Assembly (NCBI GenBank): GCA_038230695.1 | Contig: JBBRMT010000147.1 | Span: 1-12,019, forward strand | DNA from: QHBQ01 sp038230695 | GTDB lineage: Bacteria > Chloroflexota > Chloroflexia > QHBQ01 | Length of the DNA stretch: 12,019 bases | Direction of reading: 5' to 3' | The notes under the pieces: model-generated | What the model was told of the DNA's origin: nothing | The model's input: only the letters and a program-made list of their open reading frames with translations | Databases searched by the model: none | Translations under genes and position numbers: made by a program | Part shown: one piece after another, positions 5,575-12,019 of the stretch | How positions within the stretch are numbered: position 1 is the stretch's first letter | Layout: each line of letters begins with the position of its first letter

Positions 5575-8338
5575 CTACGCCTGGCGGCTGGTCAGCCGCA
5601 ACCTGCGCCGCACTCTTACCTACCTGTTCGGCCTGGCCCTGGCGGTGGGTCTCTTCTCCGGCGTGTTGTTCTTCGTGGATGCTAGCGCCAGCCAGATGAC
5701 TCGCATTGCGCTGGCTCCGGTAAAGCTCGACCTGGTAGCCCACGCCACCACCCCCAGCGTTGATGTGGTCAAAGTGGCGCAAAGCATCGCCGCCCAACGC
5801 GGTATCAAGGCAGCACAGCCGGTCTATACCACTGACTTTACTAGCGCGGGCAAGCCCGGTGGCAGCCAGATGAGCCATGCAGGGCGGATGTTTGCGATGA
5901 ATCCTAGCTACTTCCAAACCTTCGACATTGTGCAGCTAAGCGCTGGCCGCTTCAGCGCGGGTGGCGCGGTGGTCAGCGAGGGCATTATTAACGCCCTCAG
6001 CCTGAAGCTGGGCGACACCATCCAGATCAGCTTCAGTGGCATCAGCCGCACTGTGCAACTGCCAATCACCGGCATTACCAACGTCGCCAGCGCCGATGCG
6101 CTGTTCGCAAGCACCAGCGGCGCGGAGAACACCCTGATCACCGATGTGGTGCTGGTGGACGCGAGCTGGTTCAACGCCAACCTGGGGCCGTCGCTGGCCG
6201 CCTTTGCCGCTAGCCAACCCGGTGGCACCAATGGTCTGATTACATACGACCCCGCCATTCATATCAAGATAGATCGCAGTTTGCTGCCCGCCGACCCCAC
6301 CCGCGCCGCACTGCAAACCGAGGCGCTGCGCCGTCAGGTGGAGCGGGCTAGCTCCGGCCAATTGAAGGCCACCGACAACCTTTCTGCGGCATTCACCACC
6401 GTCAAGTCCGACGTGTTGTCCGCCAAGATCCTGTTCATCTTCCTGGGTTTGCCGGGCGTGGCTCTGGCTGCCTATCTCTCAAAGTTTGCCGCCGAGTTGT
6501 TCGCCGAAGCCCAGCGCCGCGAGTTGAGCCTGCTGCGCACCAGGGGCGCTACCCCGCGCCAAATCACCGCCATCGTCGCCATCTCCTCATTGATGCTGGC
6601 GATACTCGGCTCCGCCTTCGGCCTCGTAATTGGGGTGCTGTCGCTATTCGTCGCGGCTGGCGCACAAGGTACTGCCGCCCTCAATCCTCTCGCCGCGCAG
6701 TTCGACTGGCAGCTACTCGGTAGTTCTGCGCTGATCTCGTTCATTGCTGGCCTGGCGCTTACCTTCCTGGCTGCCTTCCTGCCCACCTTTGGCGCACTAC
6801 GCCGCGAAATCGCTCAGGAGCGGCGCACCGTGCAGCGAGTTCCCGCCCAGCCGTTCTGGAAACGGGCATATCTCGACCTGATTAGCCTGGTAGCCGCTGC
6901 GATCATCCTGTTTGTCACCCAGCAGAACGGCGGGTTCAAGCCCGCAGCTAACGAAAGCGCAGCTATCGCGCTATCTTTCTACATCTTTCTCGCCCCGTTC
7001 TTCGCCTGGCTCGGTCTCACCCTGCTGGTGCTGCGCCTGCTGGAGTGGGTGTTGACCCGCTCTGGTGGTCCGGTTGCCCTCATCTTCCGCCGCCTCTTTG
7101 GTGACATCGGTGAGGTAGCGGGCAAATCAATCGCCCGCCGAGCGCGGCAGGTTGGTGCGGCCACCACCGTGATCGCGCTGACCCTCTCCTTCGGCATCAG
7201 CCTGACCCTATTCCAGCAAACCTACAGCCACGAGAAGCAGCTCGACTCGCAATATGTGGTCGGTTCCGACATTCGCTTCACTCCCGCGCTCAACTCGGCG
7301 CAAACGCCCGCCTTCGCCAGTAAACTGCAGTTGGCCGGGGTCAAGGGGGTTACTGCGGTAGCCCGTGACCCACAGGCGCTGGTCGGATCCGAGCAAAACA
7401 CCGTCTACGGCATTGACGTGCCATCCTTCCGCCAGGTAGCCTATCTGCCCGACAGCTTTTTCATTGACGGCGCGGCGCAACGTACCATTGACGCGATGAC
7501 CAACCACACTAGCGACTACGCCCTCGGCAACGCCAGCCAGGCGCTTAACGCGCTGAACAGTACGCCTAACGGAGTGATCATCTCGGTGGAGCAAGCGCAG
7601 AAGTACAACATCCGCGTTGGCGACACCGTGTTGATGCAACTCTACAGTGCCACAACCAGAAAGTACGTCAATGTGCAAGCAATAGCGGTTGGTATGTTCA
7701 TCTACTTCCCCACCTCATCGCAGGATTCCGACTTCATTCTCAATCGCAGTTTTATGCTGGGGCAGGCAGGCACGACCGCAGTGGACTACTTCCTGCTCAA
7801 GACCGATGGGCAGGCCCATGTCACCGCGCTCGCCGACCAGCTTGCCGCGCAGTACCAGCAGGTGATGCCAGTAGTTATCCAGACCACCACCACCGTAATT
7901 AAGACTGAGGAGAGTTCGCTCACCTCGCTGAACCTGGCGGGACTATCGGCAATGGAGCAACTCTACACCGTGCTGGTCGCTTCGATAGGCCTGACCGTCT
8001 TCTTGCTGGCGATGATCAACGAGCGGCGGCGGGAGTTTGGCGCGATGCGGGCGCTGGGCGCAACCCTGGGCCACCTGCGTCGTTTCATCTTTGCCGAGGC
8101 GGTGACGATTGGCGGTGTCAGTCTGTTGCTGGGTGGACTAATTGGCATCCTGCTGGCCCAGATGCTAGTGTTGTTGCTAGGAGTAATCTTCACCATCCCT
8201 GCCAACGGGCTAGCATGGCCGGGGCTGGAGTTGCTGCTGCTGGCTGGGGTAGTCATCCTCGGAATGCTGGGTAGCGCCCTCCTCAGCGCCAGGCGGTTGA
8301 CTGGTCTAAGGGTGGTCGAAGCCTTGCGCGAGCTATAG
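5564..8338 (+). CDS. Large ABC transporter permease with two FtsX-like halves
   Basis: Start is ATG 5564, behind GGAGGAGA at 5551-5558 and overlapping the ATPase stop by 11 bp; 924 residues. The layout is a duplicated 4-TM FtsX/MacB unit joined by two extra helices. It runs TM1 about 19-38, extracytoplasmic domain about 40-285, TM2 about 289-308, TM3 336-365, TM4 386-410, TM5 437-453, TM6 466-497, TM7 533-552, second extracytoplasmic domain about 555-800, TM8 801-822, TM9 846-876 and TM10 888-910. After TM2 and after TM8 the same cytoplasmic coupling motif appears: RRELSLLRTRGATPRQI and RRREFGAMRALGATLGHLRR. Each should contact an ATPase. One polypeptide thus replaces the usual permease dimer. 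Family members act as lipoprotein, lipid or peptide exporters, or as mechanical transducers like FtsEX and MacB. Which applies here is not readable, though the lipoprotein gene in the same operon favours an envelope role. Confidence 0.94.
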   Translation: MALSYAWRLVSRNLRRTLTYLFGLALAVGLFSGVLFFVDASASQMTRIALAPVKLDLVAHATTPSVDVVKVAQSIAAQRGIKAAQPVYTTDFTSAGKPGGSQMSHAGRMFAMNPSYFQTFDIVQLSAGRFSAGGAVVSEGIINALSLKLGDTIQISFSGISRTVQLPITGITNVASADALFASTSGAENTLITDVVLVDASWFNANLGPSLAAFAASQPGGTNGLITYDPAIHIKIDRSLLPADPTRAALQTEALRRQVERASSGQLKATDNLSAAFTTVKSDVLSAKILFIFLGLPGVALAAYLSKFAAELFAEAQRRELSLLRTRGATPRQITAIVAISSLMLAILGSAFGLVIGVLSLFVAAGAQGTAALNPLAAQFDWQLLGSSALISFIAGLALTFLAAFLPTFGALRREIAQERRTVQRVPAQPFWKRAYLDLISLVAAAIILFVTQQNGGFKPAANESAAIALSFYIFLAPFFAWLGLTLLVLRLLEWVLTRSGGPVALIFRRLFGDIGEVAGKSIARRARQVGAATTVIALTLSFGISLTLFQQTYSHEKQLDSQYVVGSDIRFTPALNSAQTPAFASKLQLAGVKGVTAVARDPQALVGSEQNTVYGIDVPSFRQVAYLPDSFFIDGAAQRTIDAMTNHTSDYALGNASQALNALNSTPNGVIISVEQAQKYNIRVGDTVLMQLYSATTRKYVNVQAIAVGMFIYFPTSSQDSDFILNRSFMLGQAGTTAVDYFLLKTDGQAHVTALADQLAAQYQQVMPVVIQTTTTVIKTEESSLTSLNLAGLSAMEQLYTVLVASIGLTVFLLAMINERRREFGAMRALGATLGHLRRFIFAEAVTIGGVSLLLGGLIGILLAQMLVLLLGVIFTIPANGLAWPGLELLLLAGVVILGMLGSALLSARRLTGLRVVEALREL

Positions 8339-8370
8339 GCGGTTGATTCAGTTGGCCGCTAATAAAAGCG

Positions 8371-8392
8371 AGGGGCGCACGCCGGCGCCCCT
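8371..8392 (+). terminator. GC-rich hairpin after the ABC operon (possible terminator)
   Basis: AGGGGCGC (8371-8378) pairs perfectly with GCGCCCCT (8385-8392) around a 6 nt loop, 33 bases after the permease stop. Only a short TTA follows instead of a full T-run, so it may be a weak terminator or an attenuating hairpin that lets some transcripts continue into the second two-component pair. Confidence 0.5.
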
Positions 8393-8403
8393 TACCCATA
8401 TGC

Positions 8404-8422
8404 TACAATAGACAATAGACAA
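8404..8422 (+). promoter_or_regulatory. Possible -10 region and 7-mer tandem repeat before the second regulator
   Basis: TACAAT at 8404-8409 is a plausible -10 box, but no -35 is visible because the upstream bases are the GC-rich hairpin. The box overlaps a short tandem repeat, ACAATAG (8405-8411) and ACAATAG (8412-8418), followed by a partial third copy ACAA. The TTCATC direct-repeat arrangement of the other three promoters is absent. The ribosome binding site of the next gene, AAAGGA, is at 8427-8432. Confidence 0.35.
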
Positions 8423-8441
8423 GCAGAAAGGATCGCCCTTC

Positions 8442-9131
8442 ATGCACGTGCTGGTTGTCGAGGATGAGCCAAAGATTGCCGCCTTTATCGGGCGGGGGCT
8501 GGTCGAAGAAGGTTACGCCGTTGACCTGGCCGCCGATGGCGAGCAAGCATTGTTGCGGGTGACCGCCGAGGGCTACGACTTCATCGTCCTCGATATCCTG
8601 CTGCCCAAGCGCGACGGCCTCAGCGTCTGCCGCGAATTGCGGCGGCAAGGCATTCACACGCCGGTGCTACTACTCACCGCCCGCGATAGCGTGGACGATC
8701 GCGTACGCGGGTTGGACAGCGGCGCGGACGATTATCTGGTCAAACCGTTCGCCTTTAGAGAGCTGCTGGCCCGCCTGCGGGCGCTCAGTCGTCGTCCCCC
8801 ACTTGCCCATGACCCTGTCATGCGCGTCGCCGATCTGACTCTAAATAGCGCCAGCCATGAGGTGTGGCGCGGCGGCCAGCGTATCGAGCTTACCGCCAAG
8901 GAGTATAGCGTGCTGGAGTTGTTGCTTCGCCATCACGGGCAGGCGCTAACCCGCAACCAGATTGCTGAACACGTATGGAACTACGATTTCTATAGCCAAT
9001 CGAATCTGGTGGATGTCTACATCCGCAGCCTGCGCCGCAAGCTGGACGACAATTTCCAACCCAAATTGCTGCACACGTTGAGAGGGGTGGGCTATCGCTT
9101 GAGCGAGGGGGAAGGCGATGCGACGACTTAG
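8442..9131 (+). CDS. OmpR-family response regulator (TCS2)
   Basis: This 229-residue regulator is a paralogue of the one at 631. Receiver residues: acidic cluster E7-D8-E9, phospho-acceptor D51 in IVLDILLP, LTARD, and K101 in YLVKPF. The winged helix shows TAKEYSVLELLL, the recognition region NLVDVYIRSLRRKL and the wing RGVGYRLSE. Much of the receiver matches TCS1 word for word (for example DSGADDYLVKPFA), yet the recognition region differs (VYIRS here, VHIGR in TCS1), so target sites may differ. ATG at 8442 is preceded by AAAGGA. It overlaps its kinase by 14 bp. A hairpin and a non-matching promoter upstream suggest that it is not controlled in the same way as TCS1. Confidence 0.97.
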   Translation: MHVLVVEDEPKIAAFIGRGLVEEGYAVDLAADGEQALLRVTAEGYDFIVLDILLPKRDGLSVCRELRRQGIHTPVLLLTARDSVDDRVRGLDSGADDYLVKPFAFRELLARLRALSRRPPLAHDPVMRVADLTLNSASHEVWRGGQRIELTAKEYSVLELLLRHHGQALTRNQIAEHVWNYDFYSQSNLVDVYIRSLRRKLDDNFQPKLLHTLRGVGYRLSEGEGDATT

Positions 9132-10521
9132 ACCTATCCGGGTGCGGCTAACCCTCTGGTATGTGCTGCTGCTGGGTTTGATTATGCTGGGCTTCAGTTT
9201 GGCGCTCTATGCCGCGCTGGCGCACAGCCTGTATCAGCAGGTAGATGACGAGTTGTTGCTGGTTGTGCGCCAGGCCAGCAGTGAACTCAGCCAGGAGAGC
9301 AACCAGTTTACCATGAGCAGCATCGGCAACGATGGTGCGGTTGGCGCGTTGGGCGAACGCGGCCTGCTGCTGCGTCTGGTAAGTATGGATGGCCGGGTGA
9401 TTGGGCAGACTGGCCCCTATCCGGCCCTACCCATCGCTGCCAGCACGCTTGATCAGGCGCGACAGGGTCAAGCCGGGTTCGCAACCACAACCGTAATCAG
9501 CCGAGGTACGCCGCTGCGCCTGTACAGCGTGCCATATCCGGCCACGGGAAAGGTGGTCGGCATAATTCAGGTTGGCCTCTCCTTGCAATCGGCGCAGGAC
9601 ACCCTCAGCCAGTTGCTGCTCATCCTCGCGTTCAGTGTGCCGCTAACCTTGCTGATCGCAACCCTGTTCGGTCTGTTTCTGGCAAACCGCGCCCTGGCCC
9701 CGATTGATCGCATTACCCGCGCCGCTGCCCACATCGAAGCGGAACACCTCAGCCGCCGCCTCGACCTCGACCTGCCCGATGATGAACTGGGCCGCCTGGC
9801 CCGTACCTTCGATGCGATGCTGGCGCGCCTCGACGATGCCTTCCAGCGCCAGCAGCAGTTTACCGCCGACGCTTCGCACGAGTTGCGGACCCCACTGGCG
9901 ATCATCAAGGGCGAGATTGATGTCACCCTGATGCGACCGCGCATTGCTTCCGATTACCAGCGCACCTTGCGCGAAGTGGGCGACGAGGTGGATCGACTCA
10001 CCCGCATGGTCGGCGATTTGCTACTGCTGGCGCGGGCAGATAGCCGCCAGCCACTCGTTCAGCGCGAATCGCTCGATTTGGTTGATATCCTTAGCAGCGT
10101 AGCCGAGCAGGTCGCCCCGCTGGCTGCGGCAAAGGGGCAACGGCTACACCTTGACCTTGCGACCAACCTGCCGCTGGCGGGCGATGCCGATCAGTTGGCG
10201 CGCCTTTTCCTTAACTTGCTGGACAATGCCATCAAGTACACCCCTGAAGGCGGCTTGATATCGCTGCGTGGGCTGAAGGCTGACCAAGGCGGCGCTGTAG
10301 TTGAGGTTAGCGACAACGGCCCCGGCATCGCAGCGGAACACCACACTCATCTATTCGACCGCTTCTATCGTACTGACCGCGCCCGTGCCCGCAAAGATGG
10401 TGGCAGTGGGTTGGGTCTGGCAATCGCCAGCTTTATTGCCCAGGCGCACGGCGGACGGATTGAGATACAGAGTGAGTCGCCCAGTGGCAGTTGCTTCCGC
10501 GTTTGGCTACCCGGCGCTTAA
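9118..10521 (+). CDS. Membrane sensor histidine kinase (TCS2)
   Basis: The 467-residue partner of the preceding regulator starts at ATG 9118, inside the regulator's 3' end and after a purine-rich GAGGGGGAAGG. Order: TM1 about 13-32, extracytoplasmic sensor about 33-164 with a block RGLLLRLVSMDGRVIG common in CusS-like kinases, TM2 about 166-190, HAMP about 191-243 (RALAPIDRI, then PDDELGRL), HisKA with H254 in FTADASHELRTPLAII, and HATPase_c with N box NLLDNAIKYTPEGG (N366), G1 SDNGPGI, F box LFDRFYRTD and G2 GGSGLGLAIA. All catalytic motifs are intact. It shares architecture with the kinase at 1311 but has a slightly longer sensor and no Pro/Gly loop in the ATPase domain. The signal is unknown. 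Confidence 0.96.
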   Translation: MRRLRPIRVRLTLWYVLLLGLIMLGFSLALYAALAHSLYQQVDDELLLVVRQASSELSQESNQFTMSSIGNDGAVGALGERGLLLRLVSMDGRVIGQTGPYPALPIAASTLDQARQGQAGFATTTVISRGTPLRLYSVPYPATGKVVGIIQVGLSLQSAQDTLSQLLLILAFSVPLTLLIATLFGLFLANRALAPIDRITRAAAHIEAEHLSRRLDLDLPDDELGRLARTFDAMLARLDDAFQRQQQFTADASHELRTPLAIIKGEIDVTLMRPRIASDYQRTLREVGDEVDRLTRMVGDLLLLARADSRQPLVQRESLDLVDILSSVAEQVAPLAAAKGQRLHLDLATNLPLAGDADQLARLFLNLLDNAIKYTPEGGLISLRGLKADQGGAVVEVSDNGPGIAAEHHTHLFDRFYRTDRARARKDGGSGLGLAIASFIAQAHGGRIEIQSESPSGSCFRVWLPGA

Positions 10522-10662
10522 TCCGGTTTTTGCTGATGATTGGAATAGAGGGCAGCATGGCGGCAATACCCAAGCTCGGCAGCTGCGTTCTGCCCAAACA
10601 ATACATCTTGTTATAACGCTCCCAACCACTTCTTCGGCGCTGTGGTAACGCTAATGCTTATT
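10522..10662. other. Non-coding stretch after the second kinase
   Basis: No gene is seen. A short CCGG/CCGG stem (10511-10514 and 10523-10526) followed by TTTTT (10527-10531) spans the kinase stop and could be a weak terminator. Farther on, GGGCAG (10550-10555) can pair with CTGCCC (10590-10595) around a loop that itself contains GCAGCTGC. AACAA/TTGTT (about 10596-10615) can form another small stem. None is strong enough to call as an RNA gene. Confidence 0.35.
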
Positions 10663-10805
10663 ATTAGGAGTTACGCACATGGCCTTGTAGTAGGAAGATA
10701 GTTGAGGCTAGGCACACAGGCAGCTGCGCTCAACTTTGCCGCCCGTGACGCAGGTATCCACGCTCGTCGTCTGCCTACTATGACGGATCATGCGTAACTC
10801 CTAAT
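10663..10805. mobile_element. MITE-like element with 15 bp perfect terminal inverted repeats
   Basis: ATTAGGAGTTACGCA at 10663-10677 is exactly inverted at 10791-10805. Ten bases further in on each side, TAGTAGG (10688-10694) and CCTACTA (10774-10780) continue the inverted symmetry at equal distances, so the ends are long imperfect inverted repeats of about 32 bp. The 143 bp element holds no open frame, so it would be a non-autonomous miniature element or the fused ends of an internally deleted IS. The flanks are AT-rich; TTAT occurs at 10661-10664 and 10805-10808, but overlap with the repeat makes the target duplication uncertain. The parent IS family is not identified. Confidence 0.7.
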
Positions 10806-10845
10806 TATCTGAATCATCCTCTCGGTTGCAGGCACGCATCACCCA

Positions 10846-11070
10846 TCATTCGAGCTGTTTCTCGAAGAATAGACTGAGCGGATATTCTATATACGCTCCG
10901 AACGGTGGAATGCGGGTAAACCCCATGCGCTCATATAGACTGATGGCCGTCTGTTGATGAATAACCAGTTTCCAAGCGCAGGAACTTGATACCGTGAGCC
11001 AGAGCGTAGTCGGCCAGATGGTTCAGCATCAGCTTCCCGAATCCCAGACTACGAAACTGTTGGCAAGGAG
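10846..11070 (-). pseudogene. GNAT-family N-acetyltransferase remnant, truncated and frameshifted
   Basis: The - strand reads QQFRSLGFGKLMLNHLADYA then HGIKFLRLETG, and in a second frame HQQTAISLYERMGF then YIEYPLSLFFEKQLE, with stop TGA at 10848-10846. This is the C-terminal half of a GNAT acetyltransferase: an acetyl-CoA-binding loop (GFGKLM in place of the usual Q/R-x-x-G-x-G/A), the LETG strand and the A-x-x-LYE(R)-x-GF motif. Removing one base of the AA at 10963-10964 restores ETGIHQQTA across the junction, so a single 1-nt insertion explains the frame change. The N-terminal ~80 residues are missing: similarity ends near 11070, where the oppositely oriented stress-protein fragment begins. 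It is probably a decayed gene. Confidence 0.75.
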
Positions 11071-11079
11071 GTAGGCAGG

Positions 11080-11423
11080 ATGGCCGCTGCACTGGGTTGC
11101 CAGCCCAATGCCCTGGTCTTCACCGGCGCTGGTTGGCGAGGAACTCGCCACCTCGAATGCGGGCTGGGCAGGCCGCTACTTGAACGAGGCGGCTCACACC
11201 CTGCCCCCGGGCATTCCAGCGGACTCGGTAGTGACCAGCGGCAATATCGGTGCGGCGATTGTGCGCGAGGCGGTCGAGCGCGGCTGTGACCTGATCGTGA
11301 TGACTACCCACGGGCGGAGCGGCTTCACCTGCCTCCGCCTCGGTAGCGTCGCCGATCAGGTTCTCGCCCACGCCGGTGCCGCTCCTGCTGCTACACGGCG
11401 ATATCGCCGAGGCTGCCAACTAA
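11080..11423 (+). pseudogene. Universal stress protein (UspA family) remnant, truncated and frameshifted
   Basis: The frame at 11108-11431 contains VREAVERGCDLIVMTTHGRSG then LGSVADQVLAHAG, the nucleotide-binding C-terminal signature of UspA-domain proteins (D-L-I-V-M-x-T-H-G-R-S-G followed by GSV). After about 11375-11378 the family sequence continues in another frame as VPLLLLHGD, ending at TAA 11421-11423. Adding two bases at GGTGCCG to give GGTGTGCCG restores AGVPLLLL, so loss of one GT unit is the likely lesion. The N-terminal half (usual family length ~140-150) is absent. A good ribosome binding site, AAGGAGG at 11065-11071, with ATG at 11080 survives upstream, but that frame is not the Usp frame. 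Called as a pseudogene; sequencing indels are the alternative. Confidence 0.75.
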
Positions 11424-11483
11424 CGGTTTAGCGGGGTGGGCCACAACCAAACCCCACGAGCATTATGAAAGGATGCGGCAACC

Positions 11484-12019
11484 ATGGACGCAAGATTTAG
11501 CAACAAAGTCGCGCTGGTCACCGGCGCGGGTTCGGGCATCGGCCAGGCGACCGCTTTCGCTTTCGCCCGCGACGGCGCGAGCATGATCGTCGCCGATGTT
11601 GGTGTGGCGGGCGGCGAACAAACGGTGGGTCTGATCGAGGAGATCGGCGGCAAGGCCACGTTCATCGCCTGCGACGTATCGCAAGCCAGGTCGAGGCGGC
11701 AGTAGGCCTCGCGATTAGCAAGTATGGGCGGCTCGACTATGCCTTCAACAATGCGGGCATCGGTGGCGCTCAGGCGCTCACTGCCGACTACCCGGTGGAG
11801 AGTTGGAATCAGGTCATCGCCGTCAACCTCACTGGCGTGTTCCTCGGCATGAAGTACGAGATTGCCCAGATGCTGAAGAATGGCGGTGGCGCGATCGTCA
11901 ACAACTCTTCCATCCTCGGCGTAGTCGGCTTCGAGACTGCGGCCGCCTATGTGGCGACCAAGCACGGGGTTATCGGCCTGACCCAGACGGCGGCCAATGA
12001 GTACGCCGCCCAGGGCATC
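11484..12019 (+). pseudogene. Short-chain dehydrogenase/reductase with one frameshift, cut by the window end
   Basis: ATG at 11484 is preceded by GAAAGGA. The protein opens with KVALVTGAGSGIG (TG-x3-GIG cofactor loop, residues 13-20), then IVADVG and the CDVS strand, showing a Rossmann-fold NAD(P)-dependent SDR. After 11680 the family sequence moves to another frame: ASQVEAAVGLA, then FNNAGIGG (the NNAG motif), IVNNSSILG (catalytic Ser region) and YVATK (catalytic Tyr codon 11948-11950, Lys codon 11960-11962). Restoring one base between 11680 and 11681 gives DVSASQVEAAV and places the catalytic pair near Y156/K160, normal for classical SDRs. As read, the first frame ends at TAG 11703-11705 after 73 codons. 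All catalytic motifs survive, so this is either a very recent pseudogene or a single-base sequencing error. The 3' end lies outside the window. Confidence 0.85.

Noticed and set aside
11080..11289. 69-codon frame with a good ribosome binding site
   Set aside because: Its translation is the out-of-frame shadow of the Usp fragment after the first few codons. It is kept only as a trace of the old start region.
11437..11458. Small inverted repeat GTGGG/CCCAC between the Usp remnant and the dehydrogenase
   Set aside because: Only 5 bp with a long loop and no T-run; too weak to call a terminator.
11420..11965. 181-codon - strand frame opposite the dehydrogenase
   Set aside because: The + strand shows clear SDR motifs through the same bases; the - strand frame is a shadow.

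Overview
The window is about 12 kb of GC-rich bacterial DNA. Every intact gene is on the + strand. The genes are tightly packed, with stop/start overlaps of 4, 8, 11 and 14 bp. An IS3-type insertion-sequence fragment, paired OmpR-type two-component systems and a large duplicated FtsX-type permease together fit a member of the Chloroflexota (Chloroflexus/Roseiflexus-like). That assignment is inference from protein style; no marker gene is present.

Layout. (1) 1-428: the left edge is a relic in which the start of an IS3-family transposase core runs in frame into a C-terminal fragment that looks like a RecB-like PD-(D/E)XK nuclease. (2) 429-630: AT-rich upstream region with a promoter. (3) 631-2750: response regulator and histidine kinase (TCS1). 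(4) 2867-3301: a small secreted protein made of two imperfect repeats, with its own promoter and a nested-hairpin terminator. (5) 3479-8338: an operon of a lipoprotein with a PsbP-like domain, two LolD/MacB-type ABC ATPases and one 924-residue permease carrying two FtsX-like halves. (6) 8442-10521: a second, paralogous response regulator and kinase (TCS2). (7) 10522-12019: a decayed region with a 143 bp MITE-like element, a frameshifted GNAT acetyltransferase remnant on the - strand, a frameshifted universal stress protein remnant, and a short-chain dehydrogenase with one frameshift that runs off the window.

The most informative signal is a repeated promoter architecture. The three promoters in front of TCS1, the small secreted protein and the lipoprotein/ABC operon each carry TTCATC-like hexamers in direct repeat with an 11 bp period. 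In all three, exactly 9 nt separate the last hexamer from a TATNNT -10 box, and the spacer is similar (NNNGCNNGT). This is the expected layout for an OmpR-family regulator bound over the -35 region. It suggests that TCS1 controls itself, the secreted protein and the exporter operon. The site is absent in front of TCS2.

The working model is inference. TCS1 senses an envelope condition and induces a secreted repeat protein plus a lipoprotein-coupled FtsX-type ABC machine, and TCS2 provides a second, separately controlled input. No substrate or signal can be read from the sequence.
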